Below are positions 54,043 to 63,183 of a stretch of DNA of 64,000 nucleotides, one piece after another. The stretch covers positions 1-64,000 of the forward strand of contig JASJBD010000005.1 in NCBI GenBank assembly GCA_030066665.1, in the 5' to 3' direction. The position numbers and the translations under genes are program-made. The number at the start of each line of letters is the position of its first letter. Within the stretch, counting starts at the first letter, position 1. Source of the stretch: Gammaproteobacteria bacterium (GTDB lineage: Bacteria; Pseudomonadota; Gammaproteobacteria; Steroidobacterales; GCA-2729495). A model generated the notes under the pieces. That model was not told where the DNA came from. It saw only the letters and a program-made list of their open reading frames with translations, and ran no database searches.

Positions 54043-56193
54043 TCAGGCGCAGGTTCGCAACACCCGCCGAACGGCCGGCATGCGACGGATACCGCGAATG
54101 ACCCGTGCCAGGTGAACGCGGTCCTTGACGAGAATCGAAAACAGCAGCTCGGCCACTTCGTCTTCACCCTCGACCACGGAAACCTGCTCGATGTTGCAAT
54201 CCGCATCGCCGATTTGCGCCGCGACATCGGCAAGGACGCCGGGTTTGTTGGTGACTTCGACCTTGATCTCGATGCGGAAATCACGGTCGATATGCGGCTG
54301 CCAGTTGACCGCAATCCATTTCTTCGGTTGCTTCCGGAATTCACCGAGGTTGCCGCAAACGTTCCGGTGAATCACGACGCCCCGGCCAGCGCTGAGGTAT
54401 CCCATGATGGGGTCACCGGGAATCGGGTGACAGCATCGCGCGTAGCTGACCACCATGCCCTCGGTACCGGCGATCGTGATCGGTGTGCGCTCGCCGGGCA
54501 GCGCCGAATCATCCTGCGCTTGCAACAGAGCCTTGGCGACCAGCGGCGCGAGCCGTTCGCCCAGCCCCAGCTGTTCGAACAGCTCGTTTGTGTTGTTCAG
54601 GCCGAACTCGTCCAGCGTTGCCTGCATCTTGTCCTTGGGTATCTTGCGCAGCGAGCTGCCGGTATCCCGTAATGCCTGGTTTAACAGGCGGCGGCCGAGG
54701 TCGCGGGCCTCGCCGCGGCGCAGATTCTTCAGGTACTGCCGAATACTGTAGCGCGCCTTTGCCGTGGCCACGTAGTTAACCCAGCGCGGGTTCGGGTGCG
54801 CGCTGCGCGCCGTGATGATCTCGACCGTTTGACCATTCTCGAGTTGAGTCCGAAGCGGCACCAGGCGTCGCTCGATCTTGGCGGCGACACAGCGGTTGCC
54901 GACGTCGGTGTGCACCGCATAGGCGAAGTCCACGCAGGTCGACCCGCGCGGCAGGCGCAAGATGTCGCCTTTCGGTGTGAAGACGTAGACCTTGTCGGGG
55001 AACAGGTCCACTTTGACGTTTTCCATGAACTCTTCCGAGTTCGCCGCGGCCTGCAGTTCCGTGATGCTGCTCAACCATTCCCGCGCGCGCGCCTGCGGCG
55101 GAATGACCTGCTGATCCGTCGCCTTGTACTGCCAGTGGGAGGCGACGCCCCGCTCGGCGACGCGATCCATTTGCTCGGTGCGAATCTGCACCTCCATGGG
55201 AATGCCGTTCGGACCAAACAAGGTGGTATGCAACGACTGGTAGCCGTTGACGCGCGGGATTGCAATGTAATCCTTGAAACGGCCCGGCATCGGTTTGTAC
55301 AGCTGGTGAACCAGGCCAAGCGCTCGATAGCAGTCGTCGGTGTTTTCCATGATCAGGCGAAACCCGAAAACGTCCGCGATGTCGCTCAGCGAACTTTGTT
55401 TCCGTGCCATTTTGCGGTAGATGCTGTAGAGGTTCTTCTTGCGACCTCGCACCGTGCCCGTTATACCCGCTTCCTTCAGCGACTTCTCAATGCGCTGCGA
55501 GATCCGCCCGATAATCTGGCGCTGGTTGCCCTGGGTGCGGCGGACGGCGCGGTCGAGCACTCGGTGGCGAAACGGGTACGCGTAGCGAAAGCCGAGTTCT
55601 TCCAGCCGGGTCTTCAGCGAATACACGCCGAGCCGGTTGGCAATGGGTGCATAGATTTCCAGGGTCTCGCGGGCGATGCGACGTTGCTTCTCGGCCGGCA
55701 GCGGATCGAGCGTTTCCATGTTGTGCAGCCGGTCGGCGAGTTTCAGCAGGATGACGCGGATGTCCTCCACCATCGCCAGCATCATTTTTCGAAAACTCTC
55801 GACCTGGGCTTCGGAGCGACTGCCGAAATTCAACTTGTCGAGTTTGCTGACGCCGTCGACGATGTCGGCGATTTCCTCGCCGAATTGCTGCTGCAGCTGT
55901 TCCTTCCCAGTCGGCGTATCTTCGAGCACGTCGTGCATCAGCGCGGCCGCAATGGTCTGATGGTCCATGAACAGGTCCGACAGGATGTCGGCCACCGCGA
56001 CAGGGTGAGTGATGTAGGCCTCGCCCGAATAGCGACGCTGGCCCTCATGTGCCTGCGCCGCGATTTCGTAGGCGTGGCCGATCACATCGAGCTGTTGTTC
56101 GCTGAGGTAGTCGAGCTTGCCGAGCAGACGCTTGAATCCGGTCCCACGACGCGTGGTGGGCAGGCGGTTCAGGATCGCGGCCGCGTAGTCCAT
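54043..56193 (-). CDS. spoT: Bifunctional (p)ppGpp synthase/hydrolase SpoT
   Basis: Central enzyme of the stringent response, 716 residues. The N-terminal HD hydrolase has AALMHDVLEDTPTGKE (about residues 83-98). The synthetase domain contains MPGRFKDYIAIPRVNGYQSLHTT, whose RFKD loop is the signature of bifunctional enzymes, and EVQIRTEQMDRVAERGVASHW. TGS (DKVYVFTPKGDI-LRLPRGSTCVDFAY), zinc-finger (SYARCCHPIPGDPIMGY) and C-terminal ACT regions complete it. It sits between rpoZ and ridA as in other gammaproteobacteria. Confidence 0.98.
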   Translation of the reverse strand: MDYAAAILNRLPTTRRGTGFKRLLGKLDYLSEQQLDVIGHAYEIAAQAHEGQRRYSGEAYITHPVAVADILSDLFMDHQTIAAALMHDVLEDTPTGKEQLQQQFGEEIADIVDGVSKLDKLNFGSRSEAQVESFRKMMLAMVEDIRVILLKLADRLHNMETLDPLPAEKQRRIARETLEIYAPIANRLGVYSLKTRLEELGFRYAYPFRHRVLDRAVRRTQGNQRQIIGRISQRIEKSLKEAGITGTVRGRKKNLYSIYRKMARKQSSLSDIADVFGFRLIMENTDDCYRALGLVHQLYKPMPGRFKDYIAIPRVNGYQSLHTTLFGPNGIPMEVQIRTEQMDRVAERGVASHWQYKATDQQVIPPQARAREWLSSITELQAAANSEEFMENVKVDLFPDKVYVFTPKGDILRLPRGSTCVDFAYAVHTDVGNRCVAAKIERRLVPLRTQLENGQTVEIITARSAHPNPRWVNYVATAKARYSIRQYLKNLRRGEARDLGRRLLNQALRDTGSSLRKIPKDKMQATLDEFGLNNTNELFEQLGLGERLAPLVAKALLQAQDDSALPGERTPITIAGTEGMVVSYARCCHPIPGDPIMGYLSAGRGVVIHRNVCGNLGEFRKQPKKWIAVNWQPHIDRDFRIEIKVEVTNKPGVLADVAAQIGDADCNIEQVSVVEGEDEVAELLFSILVKDRVHLARVIRGIRRMPAVRRVLRTCA

Positions 56194-56225
56194 GACCCCA
56201 TATTAACGCCAAAAACAGGTGCCAA

Positions 56226-56248
56226 CGCCCCGACGCGGGGCGCTTTTT
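56226..56248 (+). terminator. Terminator-like hairpin in the rpoZ-spoT spacer, oriented to the plus strand
   Basis: CGCCCC (56226-56231) and GGGGCG (56237-56242) form a 6-base-pair GC stem with a five-base loop, followed by CTTTTT (56243-56248) on the plus strand. That is intrinsic-terminator form for plus-strand transcription, yet the flanking genes run on the minus strand. It could stop antisense transcripts coming from inside spoT, or act only as an mRNA structure between rpoZ and spoT. Confidence 0.5.
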
Positions 56249-56287
56249 CAGGGTGTTTCGCTGCTGCGCGGCCGGCCGGCCGGCGGT

Positions 56288-56578
56288 CTATTCGTCCAGC
56301 TCGTTGAGATTCGGCAATGGCGTGCCGGCGAGCATTTCCTCGGCCTGCTCCGTGCTGAGTAGCTCCTCGACCGGCGCATCGACGTCGTCGAGAATCGAGC
56401 GATCGACCAGGCCCTCGGCGACTTCCCGCAATGCCACGACTGTTGGCTTGTCATTCTCCCACTCGACCATCGGTTCGGCGCCGTTCGCGAGTCGGCGCGC
56501 CCGCTTGGCCGCGACCATGACGAGGTCAAACAGGTTGTCGACGTTCTCCAGACAGTCTTCTACGGTAATGCGAGCCAT
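56288..56578 (-). CDS. rpoZ: RNA polymerase omega subunit
   Basis: Small RNA polymerase subunit, 96 residues, that stabilises beta-prime and forms part of a ppGpp site. The conserved N-terminal core [32 protein letters not shown] (about residues 2-33, given here by position) matches omega, followed by [14 protein letters not shown]. The C-terminal tail is acidic. It lies 46 bases after gmk and about 94 bases before spoT, the usual gmk-rpoZ-spoT order. Confidence 0.96.
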   Translation of the reverse strand: MARITVEDCLENVDNLFDLVMVAAKRARRLANGAEPMVEWENDKPTVVALREVAEGLVDRSILDDVDAPVEELLSTEQAEEMLAGTPLPNLNELDE

Positions 56579-56624
56579 CGATCAGTCATCCGCTCAGGAA
56601 TCAAGGGCCGCGTAGCCTACCGCC

Positions 56625-57278
56625 TCAGCGGTCACGCCGCAACGGTGCCGCCGATGCGGCGCCGGTCAATACGGCGGCCACCTGGGCACGCACCGACGCT
56701 TCTGCCGTGGACCACGCCCAGCCATTGCCGGCCAGGATGTCTTGCAGTGCAGCGACCGCCTGGTTCAGATCGTCGTTCACGATGACGTAGTCGAATTCAT
56801 CCCAGTGAGAAATGTCGCCGAGCGCCTCGCTGAGACGACGTGCTATGACCTCCTCGCTGTCGGTACTGCGACCACGCAGGCGACGCTCGAGCTCCGGTAC
56901 TGACGGCGGCAGGATGAAGACGCTACGGCATTCCGGCAGGTTTTCTCTGACCTGCTGTGCGCCCTGCCAGTCGATCTCCAGCAGCACATCCTGGCCGGCA
57001 TTGAGCATCTGCCGGACCTGTTCCCGCGACGTGCCATATTCATTGCCAAACACGTTGGCATATTCGAGGAACTCGCCAGCTTCCCGCATGCGCGCGAATT
57101 CTCCGGGCGACACGAAAAAGTAATCGTGTCCGGAAACCTCGCGGTCCCGGGCCGCGCGGGTCGTATACGAAATGGAGAACTTCAGATCCGGCTGTAAGTC
57201 GACGAGGCGCTTGACCAGCGTCGTCTTGCCGGCGCCGGATGGCGCCGAGATGACGAATAATTTGCCGGTCCTGTGCAA
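56625..57278 (-). CDS. gmk: Guanylate kinase
   Basis: Phosphorylates GMP to GDP with ATP, 217 residues. The P-loop VISAPSGAGKTTLVKRLV is at residues 9-26, and the GMP-binding segment is SISYTTRAARDREVSGHDYFFVS, followed by YGTSREQVRQMLNAGQDVLLEIDWQGAQQV. The start is TTG 57278. Downstream genes rpoZ and spoT link nucleotide supply, RNA polymerase and ppGpp control in one transcript; yicC precedes it by 42 bases. Confidence 0.97.
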   Translation of the reverse strand: MHRTGKLFVISAPSGAGKTTLVKRLVDLQPDLKFSISYTTRAARDREVSGHDYFFVSPGEFARMREAGEFLEYANVFGNEYGTSREQVRQMLNAGQDVLLEIDWQGAQQVRENLPECRSVFILPPSVPELERRLRGRSTDSEEVIARRLSEALGDISHWDEFDYVIVNDDLNQAVAALQDILAGNGWAWSTAEASVRAQVAAVLTGAASAAPLRRDR

Positions 57279-57320
57279 GGCTAATTGGTTCCCGAGTCCG
57301 ATCGGGTGGCGTCAGCGAGG

Positions 57321-58187
57321 CTACTCGACATTCTGGACCTGCTCGCGCATCTGTTCGATGACGACTTTCAGGTCGACGGCGTACCGGGTCGTTTCGGCAT
57401 CCGCTGACTTCGAGGCCAGGGTATTGGCTTCGCGATTCAGTTCCTGCATCAGGAAATCCAGCCGCCGCCCCACCGGCTCATCCTGTGACAGTGCCGCGCG
57501 CACCTCCGCGACGTGGGCCTGCAATCGCTCGAGTTCCTCGCTGACGTCCAGTTTCTGGGCCAGGATCACCAGTTCCTGTTCCAGCCGCTCGGGATTGGCT
57601 TGCGATGCCAGTGTCTCGACCTTCTCCGTCAGACGGTCGCGAATGGCGCTCAATACGTCAGGCAGGCGTGCTTGCACCGCGCCGACCAGCCGCAGGATCT
57701 CCGCGCAGCGTCCCTCGAGCAGTTGGTGAATCTTTTCCCCTTCCCGGGCGCGTGCGGCGCGCAGGTCGATAACGCTTTCTCGCAGCGCATCGAGCGCCAC
57801 GGCGCTCAGCGACTCGAGGTCGGGCTCCTGCTCCTCGACGACACCGGGCCAACGCAACAATGCCAGCGGGTCCAGCGGCGCGGTGCTGCCAAGCTCTTTG
57901 CCCAGTGAGTTGGCGTACGCGATAACGCGTTGCGCCATGTCCTGGTTCAGGCGGGTCTCCGCCGGTCCCGCCCGGGTCAGCTCCAGATTTAGTGTCGCGT
58001 CGACTTTGCCGCGTTTGATCTGGCCAGCAACAACCGCCCTGAATTCGGGTTCGAGCGATCGGAACCCCTCGGGCAAGCGGAACTGCATGTCCAGGTAGCG
58101 GTGGTTCACCGAACGCAGCTCCCACCGCAGCTGGCCGCGATCGTGCTGGGTTTCGGCTCTGGCAAAGCCGGTCATGCTATGGATCAT
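57321..58187 (-). CDS. YicC/YloC family endoribonuclease
   Basis: A 288-residue cytoplasmic protein beginning MIHSMTGFARAE, the family hallmark. ELRSVNHRYLDMQFRLPEGFRSLEP and the C-terminal GRRLDFLMQELNREANTLASKS follow, the latter being the most conserved signature. E. coli YicC has been shown to act as an RNA endonuclease. The C-terminal half is predicted to be strongly helical. It is first in the yicC-gmk-rpoZ-spoT-ridA-recG run and divergent from the PP2C gene. Confidence 0.95.
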   Translation of the reverse strand: MIHSMTGFARAETQHDRGQLRWELRSVNHRYLDMQFRLPEGFRSLEPEFRAVVAGQIKRGKVDATLNLELTRAGPAETRLNQDMAQRVIAYANSLGKELGSTAPLDPLALLRWPGVVEEQEPDLESLSAVALDALRESVIDLRAARAREGEKIHQLLEGRCAEILRLVGAVQARLPDVLSAIRDRLTEKVETLASQANPERLEQELVILAQKLDVSEELERLQAHVAEVRAALSQDEPVGRRLDFLMQELNREANTLASKSADAETTRYAVDLKVVIEQMREQVQNVE

Positions 58188-58375
58188 GGTGATTTATCTG
58201 TTAACCAACTGCTGGCGCCGATCGTGACCCAGTTGTGACAAAATCGGATGCGTGTGGTCGACAGGGTCCGTAAACTCTGCTGCCGCGCTATTGTAGTAGC
58301 CGGGCCGGCAGATTTCCTTAGAGATAGAAACCCCAGCTGTACCGGATGCAGGGTTAACGCCGCCGGGGATGCCCC

Positions 58376-59122
58376 TTGCAGTTTGAAACCGCAGAAATAA
58401 GCCTGTTGGGCGACCGGACCGAGAATCAGGACCGGGTGCTGATCAAATCGAGCGAGTCAGCCACGCTGATGATCGTGATCGACGGCATGGGCGGCCACGC
58501 GGACGGCGCCAAGGCCGCCGAGGTTGCAGCCACGACCATTGCGCAGGCGTTCGCGAAAGTAGCTCGCCCAGTGTTCGACCCGCAGGGGTTTTTGCATCAG
58601 GCGATCGGACAGGCGCACACGAACCTGGTGTCGCTCGGTATCGAGCTCTCCATGGAGGCCCGGCCGCGAGCCACCTGTGCGGTAAGTCTGGTACAGGATG
58701 GCGCGGCGTACTGGGCCCATGTTGGCGACAGCAGAATCTATCTGTTGCGGGGCACCAGCGTGGGCGATCGAACCCGCGATCACAGCCACGTGGAGTTGTT
58801 GTTGCAGGAGGGTCTCATCACCGAGGACGAGATCCCCGATCATCCCATGCGAAATTTCGTCGAGTGCTGTCTCGGCGGTGATGTGCGCCTGCCGTTCATG
58901 ACAATCACCGGACAGAAGCGCCTGCAGCCAGGCGACGTGCTGCTCGCCTGCACGGACGGTTTGTGGTCCGGACTTGGGGACGACGAAATCGCCGGTTCGC
59001 TAACGCCGGACCTGTCACTGGACAAGGGGCTGAAGAATCTGGGTGATCTGGCGGTGTCTGCCTGTGAACCCTACGCGGACAATACATCGGCGGTCGCCCT
59101 GCGGGTCGGCACCGAGCAATGA
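58376..59122 (+). CDS. PP2C family protein serine/threonine phosphatase
   Basis: Soluble metal-dependent phosphatase of 248 residues. The PPM motifs are in order: [14 protein letters not shown] (motif 1), [16 protein letters not shown] (motif 2), [17 protein letters not shown] (motif 8 region) and [16 protein letters not shown], with the terminal [11 protein letters not shown] aspartate. It starts at TTG 58376, six bases after GGGGAT. It overlaps rph by four bases. No partner kinase gene lies in the window, so its target is unknown. Confidence 0.93.
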   Translation: MQFETAEISLLGDRTENQDRVLIKSSESATLMIVIDGMGGHADGAKAAEVAATTIAQAFAKVARPVFDPQGFLHQAIGQAHTNLVSLGIELSMEARPRATCAVSLVQDGAAYWAHVGDSRIYLLRGTSVGDRTRDHSHVELLLQEGLITEDEIPDHPMRNFVECCLGGDVRLPFMTITGQKRLQPGDVLLACTDGLWSGLGDDEIAGSLTPDLSLDKGLKNLGDLAVSACEPYADNTSAVALRVGTEQ

Positions 59123-59853
59123 GCGTTAGCCGACCGAGCGGCCGGGCTCCGGGCGAAATGCGCGATCTGGCATTCGTGCCGGATTTCACCCGCAATGCGG
59201 AAGGTTCGGTACTGGCCGAATTCGGCGGAACCCGCGTGCTCTGCACCGCCAGCATAGAATCCGGCGTGCCCCCGTTTCTGCGCGGCCGTGAACAGGGCTG
59301 GGTGACGGCCGAATACGGCATGCTGCCGCGGTCCACGCACTCACGTATGCGCCGCGAGGCGAGTGCCGGTAAACAGAGTGGCCGCACGCTCGAAATTCAG
59401 CGATTGATCGGACGGTCGCTGCGTGCGATGACCAACCTCCAGGCGCTGGGTGAGCACACCATCACGCTCGATTGCGATGTGTTACAAGCGGATGGCGGCA
59501 CGCGCACGGCGGCCATTTCCGGTGCGTTCGTCGCACTGACGCAGGCGGTGGTAAACTGGCGCGGTAACTGGGTGGCCGATCCGCTGCATGGGCAAATCGC
59601 CGCCGTTTCGGTCGGTATCTATCAGGGCGTGCCGGTGCTTGACCTCGACTACGCCGAGGACTCAGCGGCCGAAACCGACATGAACGTCGTCATGAATGAC
59701 GCCGGTGCGTTCGTCGAGGTCCAGGGCACCGCGGAAGGGCACGCATTCCGGCGCGACGAACTCGATGCGCTGATGGATCTCGCGGAAAACGGCATTCGTC
59801 AGATCATGCGGGTGCAGAACGAGGCCCTGGATCACTGGCGTCGGCAACAATGA
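59119..59853 (+). CDS. rph: Ribonuclease PH
   Basis: Phosphorolytic 3'-5' exoribonuclease that trims tRNA precursors, 244 residues. Family features are [64 protein letters not shown] (about residues 54-97, by position), [21 protein letters not shown] and [18 protein letters not shown]. The ATG at 59119 overlaps the PP2C stop and the end overlaps rdgB by four bases, so the three genes are coupled. Confidence 0.97.
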   Translation: MSVSRPSGRAPGEMRDLAFVPDFTRNAEGSVLAEFGGTRVLCTASIESGVPPFLRGREQGWVTAEYGMLPRSTHSRMRREASAGKQSGRTLEIQRLIGRSLRAMTNLQALGEHTITLDCDVLQADGGTRTAAISGAFVALTQAVVNWRGNWVADPLHGQIAAVSVGIYQGVPVLDLDYAEDSAAETDMNVVMNDAGAFVEVQGTAEGHAFRRDELDALMDLAENGIRQIMRVQNEALDHWRRQQ

Positions 59854-60446
59854 CCGGTCGCGCAGTCGTCGTGGCGACGGGCAACGCCGGCAAGCTCCGG
59901 GAACTGCAGGCACTGCTGGGAAACGACTGGGAACTGGTCGCGCAGGGTGAGCTCGGCATCGAACCAGTCGCAGAGACCGGCACGACGTTTCGCGAAAACG
60001 CGCTTCTGAAAGCGCGACATGCCGCTGCCATTAGCGGTCTGCCAGCCATCGCCGATGATTCGGGACTCGAAGTGGATGCGCTGCACGGCGAGCCCGGCGT
60101 CTACTCGGCCCGCTACGCCGGCGCGGAGGCCGACGACGCCGCCAACAATGCCAAGCTCCTGGCAGAAATGGCGGGCATTCCGGCGATAAAGCGCACGGCG
60201 CGTTTCCGCTGTTGCATGGTTTTCGTGGAATCGGCCGACGCCGAACCGTTGGTTGCCGCCGCGAGCTGGGACGGTCAGATTGCGACCGAGCCACGGGGTG
60301 CCGGTGGCTTTGGCTACGACCCATTGTTCATCGATCCCGAATCAGGCCGGCACTCCGCCGAACTGAGTGCGGCCGACAAAAATGCCCGCAGCCACCGGGG
60401 TCAGGCGGCGCGAAAACTGCGCGACCTGTTGCTGCGGCAGGCCTGA
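59850..60446 (+). CDS. rdgB: XTP/dITP diphosphatase
   Basis: Housecleaning enzyme that hydrolyses non-canonical purine nucleoside triphosphates to prevent their use in DNA and RNA, 198 residues. It starts [19 protein letters not shown], the NTP-binding motif. [42 protein letters not shown] and [12 protein letters not shown] follow in family order. The ATG overlaps the rph stop. rph-rdgB is a conserved pair; hemW, which often follows, is not present. Confidence 0.97.
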   Translation: MTGRAVVVATGNAGKLRELQALLGNDWELVAQGELGIEPVAETGTTFRENALLKARHAAAISGLPAIADDSGLEVDALHGEPGVYSARYAGAEADDAANNAKLLAEMAGIPAIKRTARFRCCMVFVESADAEPLVAAASWDGQIATEPRGAGGFGYDPLFIDPESGRHSAELSAADKNARSHRGQAARKLRDLLLRQA

Positions 60447-60461
60447 CCGGGCTGATCGCGA

Positions 60462-60477
60462 GCGCGGCCCGCCGCGC
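60462..60477 (+). terminator. GC hairpin after rdgB, possible terminator
   Basis: GCGCGGC and GCCGCGC form a perfect inverted repeat with a very short loop, starting 15 bases after the rdgB stop. It ends the PP2C-rph-rdgB group. No strong T-run follows directly (next is GTGTTATG), so termination would be weak or Rho-assisted. Confidence 0.45.
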
Positions 60478-60659
60478 GTGTTATGCACAGACGCGAGTGT
60501 TTCTTCTTATTTCATGCAGATATGTCGCCTCAGGTAAGCCCGGCTTGCTGAAAAGTGAGATAAGCGACTGAAACAAATGTGTTTTATGCAATTGAGCATT
60601 TCTTGCCCATATTGCAGTTTTTTCTTATATGACAGGTCCTTGGCGCGTCTGCCGACGCA
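60478..60659. other. AT-rich stretch in the rdgB-rpmE spacer
   Basis: No gene that I can support. The stretch is clearly richer in A and T than the surrounding genes, with runs such as TTTCTTCTTATTTC and CAGTTTTTTCTTATATGA (near 60615-60632). A small inverted repeat ATGC-AATTGA-GCAT lies near 60586-60599. Together with the DnaA boxes immediately downstream it has the look of an easily unwound element. It could equally be a promoter and leader for rpmE. Confidence 0.4.
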
Positions 60660-60694
60660 GTATTCACAGAGTTATCCACAGGTTCTGTGGATAA
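60660..60694. promoter_or_regulatory. Cluster of DnaA boxes with a palindromic pair
   Basis: Two perfect consensus DnaA boxes, TTATCCACA at 60672-60680 and TGTGGATAA at 60686-60694, face each other. Together they make a perfect inverted repeat with ten-base arms and a three-base centre. A third box-like site, GTATTCACA, lies just before at 60660-60668, and TTATCCACC (8 of 9) occurs at 61073-61081. The cluster sits upstream of rpmE. It may bind DnaA as a regulatory or titration site, or be part of a replication origin. Confidence 0.6.
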
Positions 60695-60785
60695 CGGCAA
60701 GGATTGATCCCCGCGGGGCTTACCGCTATGCTTCGCGCCCCTCAAAACACAGTCCGGTCCAGCCCGGCACCAATCGGCAGGCGCC

Positions 60786-60992
60786 ATGAAACCCGAGATT
60801 CATCCGCAGTACGAAGAGATCAAGGTCATCTGCAGCTGCGGCAACGAGTTCACTACGCGTTCCACGCTCGGTGAGGAACTGCACATCGAAGTCTGTTCGG
60901 CCTGTCATCCGTTCTACACGGGCAAGCAAAAAATCGTCGACACCGCCGGTCGCGTGGACAAATTCCGCCGCAAATACGGGTTGTCCGGCTGA
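60786..60992 (+). CDS. rpmE: 50S ribosomal protein L31, zinc-binding type
   Basis: Component of the large ribosomal subunit at the intersubunit bridge, 68 residues. The sequence opens [20 protein letters not shown] and has [14 protein letters not shown]. The four cysteines Cys16, Cys18, Cys37 and Cys40 make this the zinc-binding (C+) form, which is stored or replaced under zinc shortage in many bacteria. It ends with VDKFRRKYG. It is a single gene between a spacer with DnaA boxes and gltA. Confidence 0.97.
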   Translation: MKPEIHPQYEEIKVICSCGNEFTTRSTLGEELHIEVCSACHPFYTGKQKIVDTAGRVDKFRRKYGLSG

Positions 60993-61087
60993 CGCTGAAG
61001 ACGGTTCGCCGTCGACAAAACCAGCTTTTGCATCAGTGTCTTGGCGCGCGCTATTAGGCGCGCCGTGCACGTTTATCCACCGTCACC

Positions 61088-61093
61088 TATAAT
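61088..61093 (+). promoter_or_regulatory. Probable -10 element of the gltA promoter
   Basis: A perfect TATAAT lies about 146 bases upstream of the gltA start in a gene-free stretch. No good -35 hexamer sits at 16-18 bases upstream (GTGCAC is closest), so an activator or a weak promoter is implied. A DnaA-box-like TTATCCACC at 61073-61081 lies directly in front of it. Confidence 0.45.
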
Positions 61094-61238
61094 ACGAGGT
61101 CCTCTCGACGGGGCCAGGCGGCGGAGGGATCGTCGCCGACATCGTCCCGGCAAGCGTTGTCAGCCGACAGGGCCGACGTATACAGCGGTCCCCGGAGAGC
61201 GCGCGGGTTATTTGTGGGTTGAGTCGGATAAGAACTAT

Positions 61239-62534
61239 ATGAGTGGCAAAAAGTTTTCCTTGCAGAATGGCGAGACCGGAGAATCACTGGAGCTGCCGGT
61301 CAGGAGCGGCACCGTCGGCCCGGACGTCGTCGACATCCGGTCGCTGTACGGTGAGCAAGGAGTCTTTACCTACGATCCCGGCTTCGCGTCGACCGCCAGC
61401 TGCGAGAGCAAGATCACGTTCATAGACGGCGGTAAAGGCGTGCTGATGTACCGGGGCTACCCGATCGAGCAGCTCGCGCAGCGCAGCTCTTTCATCGAAG
61501 TCGCTTTCCTGCTCCTCTACGGCGAACTGCCCAATGCGGAGGAACTGGAGGCGTTCGAGCAGTCCATCCGGACTCACACGATGATCAATGAGACCATGTT
61601 GCGGCTGTTCAACGGGTTTCATCACGACGCCCATCCGATGGCCATGGTCGCCGGCGTGGTCGGCTCGATGTCGGCCTTCTACCACGACACGACGGATATT
61701 CAGGACCAGCGCCATCGCGACATTTTCGCGCACCGGATCATTGCCAAGATCCCGACGATTGCGGCTGCCGCCTACAAGCATGCTGTCGGGCAGCCCTTCA
61801 CCTACCCGCGCAATGAGCTGAACTACGCTGCCAATCTGCTGCACATGTTCTTCGCCGTGCCGGCAGAGGACTACGAGGTTGATCCGGTAGCGGCAGAGGC
61901 AATCGACCTGCTGTTCACACTGCATGCGGATCACGAGCAGAACTGCAGCACGTCGACGGTTCGTCTGGCCGGCAGCTCCGGCGCGAACCCCTATTCCGCG
62001 ATCGCGGCCGGTATTGCGGCCCTGTGGGGGCCAGCTCACGGCGGCGCCAACGAGGCGGTCCTGACCATGCTGCAGGAAATCGGCAGCGTGGATCAGATCG
62101 AGAAATACGTTGCGAAGGCCAAGGATCGTGATGACCCGTTCCGGCTAATGGGTTTCGGCCATCGCGTGTACAAGAATTTTGATCCGCGCGCGACGATCAT
62201 TCGTGAGGCCTGCCATCGGGTGCTGGCGAAACTGGGGCGCACCGACACGCCGCTCTTCGATCTGGCGCTGCGGCTGGAGGAGATCGCGCTCAAGGACGAG
62301 TACTTCATTGAGAAGAAGCTCTATCCGAACGTCGATTTCTATTCGGGCATCATTTATCGCGCGCTGGGACTGCCCACCTCGATGTTCACTGTCATGTTCG
62401 CCATTGCACGTACCGTGGGCTGGGTATCGCACTGGCGCGAAATGATCATTGACCCGGAAGGCCGTATCGGTCGCCCGCGGCAACTGTATTCAGGTCCGGT
62501 ACAGCGCGACTACGTGCCGATCAGCCAGCGCTGA
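61239..62534 (+). CDS. gltA: Citrate synthase, type II
   Basis: Entry enzyme of the citric acid cycle; condenses acetyl-CoA and oxaloacetate. The 431-residue length and features fit the hexameric gram-negative form. Visible pieces are [34 protein letters not shown], the catalytic His region [29 protein letters not shown] with the active-site His and [16 protein letters not shown] with the catalytic Asp. ATG 61239 is preceded by GGATAAG. Upstream in-frame sequence is non-homologous. It overlaps the convergent next gene by 14 bases. Confidence 0.97.
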   Translation: MSGKKFSLQNGETGESLELPVRSGTVGPDVVDIRSLYGEQGVFTYDPGFASTASCESKITFIDGGKGVLMYRGYPIEQLAQRSSFIEVAFLLLYGELPNAEELEAFEQSIRTHTMINETMLRLFNGFHHDAHPMAMVAGVVGSMSAFYHDTTDIQDQRHRDIFAHRIIAKIPTIAAAAYKHAVGQPFTYPRNELNYAANLLHMFFAVPAEDYEVDPVAAEAIDLLFTLHADHEQNCSTSTVRLAGSSGANPYSAIAAGIAALWGPAHGGANEAVLTMLQEIGSVDQIEKYVAKAKDRDDPFRLMGFGHRVYKNFDPRATIIREACHRVLAKLGRTDTPLFDLALRLEEIALKDEYFIEKKLYPNVDFYSGIIYRALGLPTSMFTVMFAIARTVGWVSHWREMIIDPEGRIGRPRQLYSGPVQRDYVPISQR

Positions 62535-63153
62535 GGCCGGGCGCCGCAGAGAGCATCAGTCGAATCTCGCGCAGGTCCGCGCGCCGCATCGGCCGCCCGT
62601 CGACAGGACTCAATGGGGCGTGCGCGCGGCGTCGCTCCGGAAACACCGTCGCGAGGCACTCAATATCATCCGCAAAGAACCGGTAACCCGGCAGGCGCTC
62701 TGTTTCGCCCCGGCGCCAGCGATGGCCGAGCTGCACGGAGCGGTGGCGGAGCCCCAGCATGTCCAGCCGCGCGGCGACGCTCTCTGGCGTGTCCGTGAAG
62801 AGATGCAAATCGATGCCGGAGTGCTCGGTCGCGTGGCCACTCAACACCGGCCCGACCAGTCGCGGACGAAAGGATTCCAGGCGCTGCATGATATTTGCGG
62901 CAGCCTCGCGCAGGTGTCGCAGGTGATCCTCGTGGCTGTTCGCGCGAAAGAGGCGGTTTCGTTCGGCCAGAGCGGCTTCGATTTCCGCGTTGCCGGGTAA
63001 TGGTGCCTGTTTGCCCAGGCCCAGTCGCTCGACCGCTTTGGCTTTGGCTGCTCGATAATCCGCCAGGCCGCGCTCCAGCATGATGCGGGCGGCCTCATCG
63101 GCGATGACGGCGCGCAGGTTGTCCGGACGCTTGCCGTTGCGTGGTGGTGACAT
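62521..63153 (-). CDS. Uncharacterised protein, possible nucleotidyltransferase fold
   Basis: A 210-residue soluble protein without a signal peptide. I do not recognise the family with certainty. The N-terminal part is helical and basic ([22 protein letters not shown], about residues 24-45). The centre reads [23 protein letters not shown], which resembles the GS-x-DIDL motif of nucleotidyltransferases, though the first aspartate position is changed. [16 protein letters not shown] follows. It is convergent with gltA, overlapping by 14 bases, and lies 30 bases after the penicillin-binding protein gene stop... on the same strand. Confidence 0.7.
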   Translation of the reverse strand: MSPPRNGKRPDNLRAVIADEAARIMLERGLADYRAAKAKAVERLGLGKQAPLPGNAEIEAALAERNRLFRANSHEDHLRHLREAAANIMQRLESFRPRLVGPVLSGHATEHSGIDLHLFTDTPESVAARLDMLGLRHRSVQLGHRWRRGETERLPGYRFFADDIECLATVFPERRRAHAPLSPVDGRPMRRADLREIRLMLSAAPGLSAG

Positions 63154-63183
63154 GCGTTTGATGGGTTCCGTATCGGCTGCGGC

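Noticed and set aside
54796-56307. A long open frame of about 500 codons on the plus strand
   Set aside because: It lies fully antisense to spoT, whose domain order is intact; GC-rich codon bias creates such mirror frames. It shows no family motif.
60577-60789. A 70-codon plus-strand frame in the rdgB-rpmE spacer
   Set aside because: It crosses the AT-rich stretch and the DnaA-box palindrome and has no family resemblance.
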